64,000 nucleotides of DNA from Hydractinia symbiolongicarpus (lineage: Eukaryota; Cnidaria; Hydrozoa; Anthoathecata; Hydractiniidae): contig NC_079886.1 in NCBI RefSeq assembly GCF_029227915.1, positions 17,770,501-17,834,500 on the forward strand, in the 5' to 3' direction. The notes beneath the pieces were generated by a model, which worked only from the letters and a program-made list of their open reading frames with translations, did no database searches and was not told the origin of the DNA. Position 1 is the first letter of the stretch. Every line of letters starts with the position of its first letter. This document shows, piece after piece, positions 1-12,800 of this stretch. The position numbers were made by a program, and so were the translations under genes.

Positions 1-190
1 TGCAAAATGAATTTTTCTAAATCAACGATTTCTCTAGACTTATTGGATAATTTTTTAAAAAAATACAAAATTTTGTATTTTTATATTAAATTCATATCCA
101 ACAGCATTAAATCACAGCCAACAGCATTAAATCACAGCCTGTAAATTAGTATATTCGAAATCGGAAAAAAGCACTGTTGTAATGGCATCA

Positions 191-786
191 GTCATCATCA
201 TCATCATCATTCTCGGCTTAACGTCCGTTTTCCATGCTAGCATGGGTTGGACGGGGTATATTAATGACCTCTTCCAATCTGATCTAGACTGTGTTAGATC
301 TAAACTCAACTTCCTCTGTATAAAGTCTGTCCTTATAACCTACTGCCAAGTCTTTCTCGGTCTGCCTCTGGGCTTTGCCCCAGAAACTATCAAGTCTCTA
401 CACTTTCTTACCCAATTATCCTCCTCCATTCTATCCAAGTGCCCCAGCCAATTCAATCTTCTTATCTGGATAACATCTTTAATTCTACGGATACTTAGCC
501 TGCTTCTTAGCCCATCTGGACTCTTTCTGTCTCTCAGACTGGCGTTACACATCCACCTAACCATTCTCATATCATTCCTTTCTAAACGGTCAAGATCTTC
601 CTGCTTCACTGCCCATGTGTCACTACCGTCCAACATAACACTTCTTACACAGGCCTCATACAACTTACCTTTTGCCTCAATTGACAGGACTCTGCTAGTC
701 AACAAAGGAAGTAACTCTCTGAACTTTTTCCAAGCAGAACCTATCCTGCAAGTAACAATTCTTCCAACACCCTCTTCACTGCCCAA
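191..786 (-). pseudogene. 5'-truncated LINE (non-LTR retrotransposon) 3' end
   Basis: The minus strand encodes the C-terminal part of a LINE ORF2, the region after the reverse transcriptase palm. It ends in a CAT/ATG-type simple repeat tail near 191-213. Recognisable motifs are MVRWMCNASLRDRK, RRLNWLGHLDRMEEDNW and KPRGRPRKTWQ. The reading frame breaks after KTWQ near 340, where the second copy at the right edge of the window stays open, so this copy is dead. Similarity to that copy stops abruptly at about 786, the typical 5' truncation left by target-primed reverse transcription. The two copies differ at scattered positions, so both are fairly young. The exact clade is not assigned. Confidence 0.85.
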
Positions 787-3489
787 TCAGTGTTGGTAAA
801 TATTCAGGTATTAATTTTTACCTTTTGCGACCTCTTGACATTCTATCGGCTGGATAGAGGTCAAAAGTTATGATACGATTATACGATAACATCATGCGTC
901 ACATTTACTTTTTGCATTACAATTCGGCATTTTTATGTTGATACCTGCATTTTCATCTATTTATATAATGAATACAATTATTTAAAAGACAGAGATGGTA
1001 TGGCTTTCTAAAAATTCGTAAATATTGGAACCTTAAACTGTCAGTGGAATTTTATCTAGTGCATGGCGGTAGCAGTGAATATCCGCTTAAAATAATTATG
1101 GGACGGATATTTTTTGTGTTTAATTTTTAATGATCTTATCCGCAAACACTTTAGCACTTCGTGCCTGTGGACGCGTCATAACCGTGGCCAAACATGCGTA
1201 ACTTATTGGAAGCGTGACGTTTGGATGAGGCGATAATTGGGAGAGGGTAAAAGCCATCGCGGTAATATGTATGTATAGTAATTTATAAACATCATGTAAT
1301 TTTCATATGTATAAAAGTATTTGTGATTTCATGTTACAGTCAAACGAATTTTCAGTCCACGGGTCTTATCTGCTGAAATTGTGAAAGAATAAACAACCAG
1401 CTGATCGGGGGTGAGGCTAATGTTTATAAAATATCTCTTGGTTGTTATAAATTAAGTAAATTAAAAAAAAAAGCAAGTAATTAACAGGCCCATAATCAAT
1501 GCCATCAAAAATTAATGCGAATTTAGAATTTGGATTTCAAAGTGTGTAGTAATTAGCGCAAATCAACGAATTTCAAACTTTCTGAAGGTATTTAATTAAC
1601 GCGAATTCTCAACAAGGTACACACCTTTTTACAGGTTTGTTCTCTTTCTCTTTCTATTATTGGTCAAAACTATTTTGAAGACGTTTAAAAATTATACGGG
1701 TTTTTTTTATCGTCACACATTAACGGAGAGAAATTTACACGATAAATAAATTAACGGAATCTTAATTAACGCGAAAATTTGTGTTATTTACTTTCTTCGT
1801 TGTTTTCGTGCAATAAGGTATTTTTTTCAGCTTTGTTTTTGGTGGCCGCCCTGACTCAGCAACACTTTGTAAATTAAAACCATTGTTAAGGTAAACCTAT
1901 ACCCCAATATGAATTTAAAGGCAAAATGCCAACCAGTGCTTTAAAAAATTATTCGGAAAAAGTGTGTAAATAATAATAATAATAATAGTAATAATAATAA
2001 TGAGCTTTTAGGCAGCTGGTAGATTCTTTCCACTGGAGTCACTGAATGTGTTAATGCTGTTTATTACAACTGTCAAAGGATATTTTGAGATCATATTTAT
2101 TTTTCTTAAAAGTATCTTTTCTTTTCATGTAATAATTTGATGTATATAATGAAAATGTGTAGCGAATTCTTCTTCTCTTTCTTTCTTTTTTTTTTGTATG
2201 TATCGTAAATGTTGTTTTAATAAATCAAATATGGATGCTTGGCGTTATTCTTTTAAGTCCAGAAACTTTCGCGAACTTTTCAAGGCTGACTTTCGGTCAT
2301 TCGCGAAAGTTAAACGAGGCAAAATTTTTAAAAATGTTTAATGCTGTTCTTTCGCGAAAGTTGCAATGCAAATAATCCAATTTCCCAAGGCTTAAAACAT
2401 TTTGTCCGCAAAAGATTAAGCACGAGTATATTTACCTTTAACACTTCAAAGGTATCCTGAAATACAACATAAAAATATTCCTCTTTCAAAGTAATCATAT
2501 TTTTAAATTTCAAAATAATTTTTTTAAATATCGTGTTCTATAATCAAAACGAAACAAATTTTATAGCTCGTCTGCGCTTCCATTTTGTTATTCTAAAGGG
2601 GAGTAAATATACGCCAAAAAATGCATAATTAGGCGACGTCACAAAATATTCCGCATATTGAATTCTATACCAGTCTCCTATACCAGAAACTGTAAGACGT
2701 AATTGCGTTGTTCTGTTGGTGTGAAAATAATGGTTGGCATTTTTTTGTGTTTTTTTGCCTTGGTTTACCAACAATTTTGTTGCGAATAAACTTGACGGCA
2801 GCAAAAAGTCCAAATGCCGTCTTAGGTCAAAAGAGACGTCGGGAGCAAAAGTGAAACAAATATATTCTATTCTCTGATGACTTTGACAAAGTTCATGACA
2901 TTGCGTAGAAAACGACTTCTTATGAAATATGCCGGTTAGCTTTTTCGATCATCTGCAAATATTATTTCCCGCGAAATTAACTTCTGTTCATTGCTGAAAA
3001 TTTTTTAGCATTAAATTTTAAACAGGCTGCTTGAACGATTGTGAAAAGATATCGCAGGTGTAACTGAGACTTGTGATTTTAAAAGAAGTTGGAAATGTAT
3101 TGTGGCTGAATGGCAGGAAATACCCGCACAAATCCACAGTCACAGAACCAACCTCAGCCCTGGGTTTTTAACAAAAAGAGAGAAAAATCCTGGGATCAAG
3201 GTTGTCACTGAACCATGAATTAGTACTTAATACTAAGGGGTCCGGCCATTATGGATTTTTGGATTTTTTAAATTTTTTTCTCTAATGAAACAAATCAACA
3301 TTCATTTGTATTTTATCCAAAAAAAGCTCAGCTTGTTATAAATCCAACTGAACTTTTGTATAGTACTAATGATGGCGTAATTCGAAAAGCTTTTTCTTTA
3401 AAAACATAAATTGATTTTAAAATAAAAAATGGCGAAGAGACTTAATTATTATTTTATTTTTCTACAGTATTTTAGGATATACTTTAGAT
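787..3489. other. Intergenic stretch without a recognisable gene
   Basis: No coding exon with family similarity was found. It holds an AAT microsatellite at about 1972-2000 and scattered AT-rich segments with TTAATTAACGCGAA-like words (about 1480-1800). A 12-bp inverted repeat, AACTTTCGCGAA and its complement, lies at 2269-2315, with a self-complementary CTTTCGCGAAAG at about 2350. These look like decayed MITE pieces. Confidence 0.5.
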
Positions 3490-3583
3490 GCAACCTCATT
3501 CCCAGCGCCTGTCTCTTTTTCTATAACCGGGACGGCGAGCCTGATGTCAGAAAAGAAACAACAGGCCTTGAAGACGAGGTTGC
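3490..3583. repeat. Imperfect inverted repeat, CCTCGTCCCCAG-type hairpin family
   Basis: The left arm begins GCAACCTCATTCCCAGCGCC and the right arm ends CTTGAAGACGAGGTTGC, forming an imperfect hairpin of about 94 bp. It resembles the perfect hairpin at 25293-25352. Single arm-like remnants with GGGGACGAG occur near 4110, 35345, 41813 and 47949. Confidence 0.55.
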
Positions 3584-3818
3584 TTCAGATGTATTTCAAT
3601 TTCAGTTCCAGGATCCCTTCAAAACGGTAGGAGTAAGGACAAAGCCCTTCAATTTTTTGTGCGTTTGAATCAAGCAACATTGCAAACACACAATCAGTTC
3701 ATATATTTGTTCGAATGAAATAAAATTACCTTCCTCCGGTTAATAAAGTTTAAACAAATGAATAATATTATATACAAAAATAAATATGTATGTAGCTCTC
3801 CTCGGATATTTTTTTTGA

Positions 3819-6800
3819 TCAGAGAGTTAAAATATTTGTTTTGATTTTTCGATGATGCAATTTCTGTAGTGGTCTGTAGTTATTATGAAGCAATTGACTC
3901 GTGTTGTTGTCTCCACTATATAACAACCTGAAATTGTCCATCTATAACAAAAAAAGTTTAATGACGATTTTGAAACTTTCTCTGATAAAGAAAGTCATAG
4001 TTTAAAACAGAGTGACAACACCTTAAATCTCCTAAAATTATTGATGCGGACGCACTTTCAACCCCTGAGGTCTTTGAGATAAACTTTCGAGGTTTTGTTC
4101 TCAAAGAGCTCTGGGGACGAGAATGAATGCGAATGCATTTTTTCCAAACTGGTAACTTATTGTGATTAAGTTTTAAGTGACAAAAATTTGAGCATATATT
4201 TATCTTGCAACAAAACTTACAAATTATGTTTAAAAATTTCTCCAAATTTAAAATAGAAAAGGCCTAATAATTAACAAAACAAAAATTTAGCGAAATCTGC
4301 AATAAGGCTTTTTGATGGCGTCATCAACCCGTCTGTTCTAAAACGAGTGAGTTGACTCAGCTTTAGGATATTGGTCTCATATTTGACACAGGAGATAACG
4401 CCAGTTACTTCCACGCGTCTTTAAAGTTATTTAGCCCTAAACATAAATTGCAATGCAATGGCTACACTTTCTTCTTTGAATGTATTCGCCAATCTGTCCT
4501 ATTTACGTGAATACGTAATGGTAACCGTTGCTTGACATATGCGATGAAATAACATCCTCTTTGTCAAAATCACACACACACACACACACAAGGAGAAAGG
4601 GTTTTATTACATAAGACAAGAATTCATATTAGGAGATTATTCCGGTACGGGCGTTGATTTGTAAGGGGCGGTTATTTCTATTCTTTTTTGCTAAAACAAC
4701 AGATTTTTTTCATCAGTTGCCAGCTCATCTTAAGGATTTCTGCTATCGCTTCTCTTCAGAATGTTATCAGATGAATTTAGAAACGTTAATCAGAGTTAGT
4801 TTACCTTTTTTAACTAACGACCATGAACGTTTATTTATTTGAACACTCCAACACTTAGGGGTTATTCATCTATATACGAAGATTTTTCCCTTAAACGTCA
4901 AATATGGCATACCATGGTCAAACACAAGAAATAAAAATAGGAGTTGACACCCTTGTATAAAGGAATTTTTCCTTTCTTGATACGTAAGAGACAGTACATA
5001 ACAACGGCAAAAACCTTGAGAACAAGGGTGTAACAGTTGACTTACTTGTTCTTGTGACATGTTTATTGTGTCAGATAGTACAATCCACGTGACACACTCA
5101 TTGCAAGGTGGGGTGGTCAAACTTCCCACATATTGATAATATTTGCTTATATTATTCGGTAATATAGTACGTAAGGGAAAGTTATCGATTTTAACTTCTT
5201 CACCTGTAAATATAGCAAGAAGAAAGTGTATAAATTGTGAAGAAAATCAGTTTTTTCCCGTGTGATATAGCTAAAGAAATCGTTTGAAGTTCCACATTGA
5301 TTCGCTTCCCCAGGTATTTTAACTCCCCCCTGTACTGTGACATAGCTTTAGAACAATCAGCAGTTAAACATAATATTGTTTGACTGCATTCTTCAATACT
5401 TGTCAAACAAATACATAATAGTCAATTATCGAAATATTATTTTGTCAAGTTTAAACATACCCTTATATTTAATTTTCTTCAGATTATCTGTAATTTGCGA
5501 TAAGTTTATGTTTTCTTCATCAGAAATCTAAAATAAACTTGCAATTATATTATTTTTTTTAATGTCGACTACAGTAAATTTGGTAATAACACCAAGCTCC
5601 CTGATTACAAAGTTTGTTAAATATACTGCAAATTTTCCAACTACACCAAGTTTGTAAACCGCACCAAGTTTGTAAAACCGCACCAAGTTTGTAAACCGCA
5701 CCAAGTTTGTCGACTCACTTAGTTTGTCAACCGCACCAAGTTTGTGGATTGCACTAAGTTCGTCAACTGCACAAGTATGACGACTACACCAAGTTTGTCA
5801 ACCGCACCAATTTTATCAACCACACCAGATTTGCTGACTACTAAACTGTACTGGATAGAACAAACACAACTTCAAAATTTAAAAAAATCACAACTTGCGA
5901 CAGCTGCTTCCTTGCAAATAACTTAACTCACACACCAGTGTCTTTCTCGGTGGTGTTTCCCATTTGATGGGAAAGAGAAAGGCAGATGTTATTAGCATGC
6001 AACTAAGCAAGATTACCTCAACAAAATAGGCCAACATAAGCAAGCCATCTTTCTTGTCGAACATTTCATCTTCGGTATATTTGGTGTTCTTATGAATCAA
6101 TTGTATCTAAAAACAAAACACATTTTCACGTGTTTGAATTAATGTTCAGATCCAACAAGGAACGCCGGATAAATTAAAACGCGGGACCAACATGTCAAAG
6201 GATGGGCCTTGCCTTCGCAGTTAGAAACGCCCATCTATTGACACGCCAAGTCCAAAATTATACAAATCAAACTAAATTTTGTAAATTTTGGTCTCAAGAC
6301 ATTGCGCATCCAATTATTGGCACGACTTTTGTGTTTTTTGAAAACTTTTACAAGATGGACCAAGTCTATCGACACATGACTTTTAAACTTTTTGAAGACA
6401 GTCATAGGACTGACCAGGACGAACAATTCCCTGTCACTTGAACGTTTTAGAGACCACCATGATATAATTCAAGTCCGATTATACACGCATGACCTGTTTT
6501 AGAACTTGTCATGTGGATCAAGCCAAACTATTGACACGAGATCTCGGGATTAATTGAGACTGCCCCAAAATGAGTTAAGCACAGGACTACAGTTAAAACG
6601 TTTAGAAATAGGCTAGGCCAACAATTAAAAGCCGATTTCCATTAAATCGTTCACGGACGCAGCTCCCGCCGTTTAAGCGCAGCAGCCAAGACGCACTATT
6701 TCTATTAAAAAATGTGAAAGCGCGGGAAAGTTTTGTAAACAAACCTGGCAGACCTAATCAGGAGGCAAAAGGCAAACAAAGCGTAATTTGAGAAATCTCA

Positions 6801-9800
6801 TTGGTTTCCCGCGTTGGTGTTTATTTGAGTGCGTGATGGAAGAAATTATTACGCAACAAGCATCTAATAGGCTTGCGCAAACCTACGCGCTGCGAGCTGC
6901 GCACGAAAACGCTTTAATGGAAATCGTCCTTAACGCACGAAGTTCGGGATTTAAAAAACTTGTTTAAAGGTGGTTCAGGGTCTTATGGAGAGAAATAAGG
7001 ACGTTAACTGTTTCTTTTAAATTGAACATTACACAGGTGAAAAATAAAACAGCAGGTCAACCTCAAAGTCCACCTGACAAAGATACTTGATTTGAAGTAA
7101 CTGTTTAAATAGATTTTTATTTTTAAAACTTTGTAAACTCTATGCATACAGACACAAATCTAAATGTTAATCTTCGTATCTCTAATCTCCATCCTTCTAG
7201 CCTTAAAAATACGGGTTGTGCTTAAAGTTGAATCAGAATATTAATTAATACACGATGCTAAAACCAACTTTATGCTCCCAAGAAAAACTCCCTGAAATGC
7301 TATCTGAAATTGAAATATTTTCACAAGATAAAGTTTATCTTTATAACGAATGCCCTACAGAAGATAGACATTCTAACCCTTTGGTCATAAATATGCAATA
7401 CGACAGCTTCTTTGTTGTTCTTGCGATAATATATATAGGTTTCAAAAACACATTTTTTAAAAAATTAGTGGATGAAAGCTTTCGTGAATCGAAGAAGTTT
7501 CGCAAGACAAAGTTCCGTGAAAACCACTATATTCGCGAACTCTGGTTAAAGGTTCTCCGATTAAAGTAGTTTTCTTCATTTCTAAACTTTCCATCACGGC
7601 CTCTAATTGCCTACCTATCAGTAAAGAAAGTTGGAAAAAAAGTAAGCAAAATAGTTGGTAATATTTAATAAAGTATCTCAACATTTGTTATTTGGGTCCT
7701 ATGGAATTCTTTTAACCTTATTGTTCAACCGGCATAGGTGATTGCGTGTTCTGCTTTACTTATGGAAAATAAAGCAAATTTTTAAAAAGACCCTGTGGGG
7801 GAGACCAATTATTTTAATTTGATCGTGTGTGTGTTTATGCATGAAATGTACACAATAACAAAAACAAATTTACCAACATAAAGTACATCAGTGAACATGG
7901 CGCATGAAGCAGTGTTAGATGAGATTACAGGATATAACACTTTTTATCTTTCACTATTTCTTAAACATTGCTTTCAAATGGACAATTATTTATTAAAACA
8001 CTCAACAAAGTTAAGAAAACGTATAGAAAAGGAAGTATTATGGAGTGCAGCATTAGGTAACAGCCGATATTCACATATATTTATTTTTATTATTAACTGA
8101 AACAAAACATTAACATACTTATCGCTAGGTTTACATATAAAATTACTTCTCAGACTTTTTTCTCCCTCATTTTATTGTACTTTTTGTTTAGCTGGCCAAC
8201 AAACTACTGTATTAACAGGCAGCTCCGCTGAGGGACTGTGTCTACCGCTAGATAAAACGGGCTACATTTTAATGAAATCTGATCTAGACCACATGATAGT
8301 TTTAGACTACATAAAAGTTCACGCATTACCGAACGAATGTGTAGCCAGTGAATCGTGTTTCTACCCATACACTACAGCTGATGTCTACCCTGGGTATTGC
8401 TTAGTACAACAATGTAATCCAATCAGATTATTAAGTAGCAGTGAAATTCGAAAACAAATGATAGAGCGGGCTTCACAAATTCATCCTGACGCCACTGCTA
8501 GTGAGACGAGTACGGCAATTACATTTTCACAGTCCCTATCACCCAAATTTAACTATGCGATCCCTATGTATGCAGACATCATCTATTCGTTGAAACATGA
8601 AACTTGGCCGGATCACGCGAAAGAATGGATAACGCGGGAGCGAAAAAGTAACTGGCCTTCACAGAAACAGATAAAAAAGATTGTCAAATCGGGATGTCAT
8701 TTAGTGCCGAAATCGCACCCTTTGTCTCGCACAGATAGCACCGAATGGCGATATTCTTTCTCCATCACAGCTGAGCTACCATTATCTTTAACTTACAGTA
8801 AAATACAACGGTTTTGTTATTTGATTGTTAAACTGCTAATTAAGCACGCAGAAAGTCTTTACCCAGAGTTCCTTGTTAGTACCTACTATATTAAAACCTG
8901 TATGTTTTGGATAAGCGAGGAAACCCCACAACCTGAATGGAATGAGCGTTTAGTTGGGAAAAACGTGTTTCGGTTACTTGATAAGCTGATTGATTTTATT
9001 TCAAAGAGGAATCTCCCAAATTACTTCATTCCTGAGAATAACATGATTCTACACTGGAATGAAAAATCAGATGAGTATAAGAAAAGTTTGCTATTGTTGA
9101 AACACATTCGTAAATATCCTGTACACACCATTATGAAATGCAAGACTTATCAGTTTTATTCTGAAAATGTAATGTTGGATTTGTTTCCGAGCATATTGGA
9201 CGCCCTGTGTTCCTCTTCGGTTGATTACAACAGGATACTATTAGCCTTGATGCGAGTAGCAACACGCCATAATCAAAACGCGGAATTTGGCCTTGCAATA
9301 CCAGCTTGTGAGGACATTCTATATTTTTACAAAAAAAAGATGGGCTGCTTAGACACAGGCGTGCTATGCTGGATTGTATTATTGGCGAACTGTTATAGTC
9401 GAGTCGGCAACTTGGCGAAATATATCACGACAAACTGGAAAATTTTAGAATTACTTGAAAATAATCCAGACAGTGAGTTAGCCGACATTGGAAGCATGGT
9501 ACTTAATCAGGCTCAAGCGATCTTTACCAAAGCTTTAAGTTCCAATCCGACTGCGTATGGTTCTTTAGACGATGTACGAGAATTGTTTCTAATATCTGAG
9601 ACGTTTTTTAACCTCTCAGACCAAAGACGACATGCAGTGTGGTGTGTACATTATGCTAATTTCTGTGTGCGCATGTGCGATTTCACAACAGCGCGCACTT
9701 TACTGGAAAAACACTTAAATTTCTTAGTTTCAACCAAGTGTATCGAGGATGATGTTTTGCTTGCACCGTGTGAGTCTGTCACAATAGATTCAATGATGCA

Positions 9801-12800
9801 AAATATATTTGAAGTCAAAAAAGAACTAGCAAATACGTTACGTTTTGATTACGACCGTTACCCGGACTGCTTTAGTTTACCAACCATAATATGGGCATTG
9901 TATTTACTAATTGAAGTTTGCGTGGAGCTTAACGATTTCGAGAATGTTAGATTACACTTGAGTACGTTTCGAAATTTCGTGGAAACTCACATGCCAGCAA
10001 AAGGGATGAAACCAACGGATTGGTATAGTTTGTTAGGTCACTCTTATATCCGCATTGATGACCTCAATAACGCTAAATATTTCTTCAAGTTACGATATCC
10101 CGGACCAAATTTGGATAAACCAATGAATGCCTATCATGACGTCACTTTAGAATTTCACAGGTTGGCGTTAATGTACCAATGTTTTAAGTGATAGAATTAT
10201 TTGTTTTCTACCCAGGCTGAAAAAATAAGGGCGGTAGAAAGAAGGGTGGTGTGTTATAGTGCCAACCCAAGGAGTTACTATAGTTAATCCAGGGGAACAG
10301 AAAATGTAGTTATATGAACTGTCTTAGGTAATCTAAAAACGATGAAATATATGTATTACTAGTCGTTAGCTCGCAGAAAATTTCACAGGGATCGCCGTCG
10401 CACATACTCCTATATCGCTATTTCGTGCATCCCTACTGCCTGTTACCATGAAGAAATGAGATTTACATGGACGGGGGTTTTACTATGATTACAGATGTAA
10501 TTATAATGGCGTTTTCGATGACAAAACCCCCGGTTTTTAAATACCAAAAAAGCAAGATCTATCCTTATGTTTATCTTTAGATAATCCCAGGATCACGGGT
10601 CATGTAAATACATTCACGATCATGCAAATCTTTTCACGTTTGCATTCAAACCATTAAAGTATGAGTCAGTTCACATTGAAACTTAGTACAGAAATTGCGC
10701 GTATTAAACTTCGTGAGATAATTGCAAAGTATAGTTTAAAAGTAATTGAAAGAGATTAAATACATCTCTATAACAACAGTCGTCCACTCTTCGGAAAATG
10801 CTAAGTAGCGAGACACGCGTAACGCGGTATGTAAAGGACAGGAGAACCTGTGGATTTATCCATTCCGTCCGTCTGTGTGTCTGCGAAAGCCGCGTCCTGT
10901 TACGGAAACACGAAATGTGATATATAAAGGACGGGCGACCCCGTGGATTTTTCCACAGGCTAACGACTAGTCTCTTTAATAATAGCCGCATTGCGTCTGC
11001 CTGTGTGTCCGCGAATGCGGCGTCCTGTTACAGAAACAAGAATTGCGATATATAAAGGACGGGCGACGCCGTGGATTTTTCTAGTCTCTTTAATAATAGC
11101 CGTATTTTCTCTGCGCGGAACCCTAACTGAGATAGGAGACGTGCTGCGGAAACACGAATATCAAATGCGATATATTTTTTAGCCACTTTGTTGCGACGGG
11201 TAAATTTAAAGGTCGGGCGAAACCGTGGATTTTTCAAGTCTCTTTAATAATAGTTGTTGTTTGTCTGTTGGTTCGTAAAAATTGTACCCCAAATAGCGAG
11301 ACACACAAAATGCGGCAAGTAAAGGACGGGCGACCCTGTGGATTTATCAGCGACTCACCGACTAGTATTATAACGCTTTTCCTACGTCTGTCTTTTTGTC
11401 TTTCTGTGAGCCAAAATGGTAGCTGTGAGTAGCGACAGGCATATTCCCAGGGGTTGATTACAGTTACATAAATACACTTGCTGCCATAACAAAAGATTAA
11501 TGAATGTATACCTCCATCGGATAGGACTTTCCATCGACACAATGTTCTGATCCCCTACTGTTATCTGTACTCCAGTGAAAACACACAAACAGAGCTTCGT
11601 ATGTGTTTGTAAAATCAGCGCGCGAAGCTCTCACACCATTTTCCAGTTTTAACTAAAAATTAATATTATCGGAATATAGATAGCTTATAAAAATTTAAAT
11701 AAATACCTTTTTATTCCATGCTATTTGGTCGAATAATTTATTTTTCGGGTGAACTTGATTGGCCTAACAACCGTACCGGCGTTTTGTTTCAACTTGAGCA
11801 ATCTTTAAAGGCATGTGTTGTTTTCTTGCAGCGACACTGAGTTAAACATCAGACAATAACAACTAGGTGAAATGGCAAATAAAAATCGAAAAGAAAATGT
11901 CCACGGTTTAACATTTTTTGTCAGTTGTAATTTGATTTCCATGACACATTAGGGACAAGGAAGCAATATCTATATGGTAATTCAGAGGACTTTTCTTACG
12001 AAAGTATGATGAGAGAACTTACACTATGATTACAATGTAAGCAAGTTTTCAGGGAGCAGTTAAAAAACAGCAAAAACCCTCTGTTAGCATTTTGGTGTTG
12101 TATATGTTTACCTTTATGGTGCAGCCATTATTACAGAGTTTTAATTTCTTATCCATCTGAATATCTTCATATCCGGTTAAGATTAATTCCGTTAGTGATT
12201 CGTTATATTCGACTTCTGAAAGTTCAATATTGACCGGACTTTGATAGGTGGACGCCGCTACCGGAAAGTTCCTGTGCCAATAATCCGGACCGTTCACACC
12301 TTGGTATGTCCAATCTATAAAAACATATTCAAAGTTATTAAATTTTGTTCCAGCTCGTGAATAATTCTCACTTCCGCAAAAAATTTAAAGTAGTTGTAGA
12401 TATTTTAAGGGAAGAAAGGAATACGGAGGAGAAGATTTGCAAAAGAAGAAATGTTTGCGATTTACTTCGTGTTCGCCAACTTTAATACTTTTTCCTTTTT
12501 TTATAAAAAATTAAGGACATTCGTAACATATCTTCTCGCATTCATCGTTATTCCTGGCTCCTAGGAAATAGGTATACAAGGTTATTATTTCGCAAATTTT
12601 TTTTTTTTGCAAACAAGTTCTTCTCTTAACGTAACATATTTTATGAATTTCGCAAATAAAACTAATTTTTGCTTAATTGACAAAAACTCGCGAAAACTTT
12701 TCCGCAAAATTAATTCTTAATTTATATTTTGCGCATTACTTTTTTTATTTCACAAGACTCTTGTGAGTGCCCATGTAATTTTAATAGCAACCTCGTTATC

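Noticed and set aside
3690-3790. Minus-strand LNFINRRKV as the carbonic anhydrase C-terminus
   Set aside because: No acceptor fits. A proper last exon with NNYRPLQKL and correct phase was found at 3819-3941.
5200-5406. 68-aa minus-strand ORF between carbonic anhydrase exons
   Set aside because: It is intronic. Exons on both sides join in frame without it and it has no family similarity.
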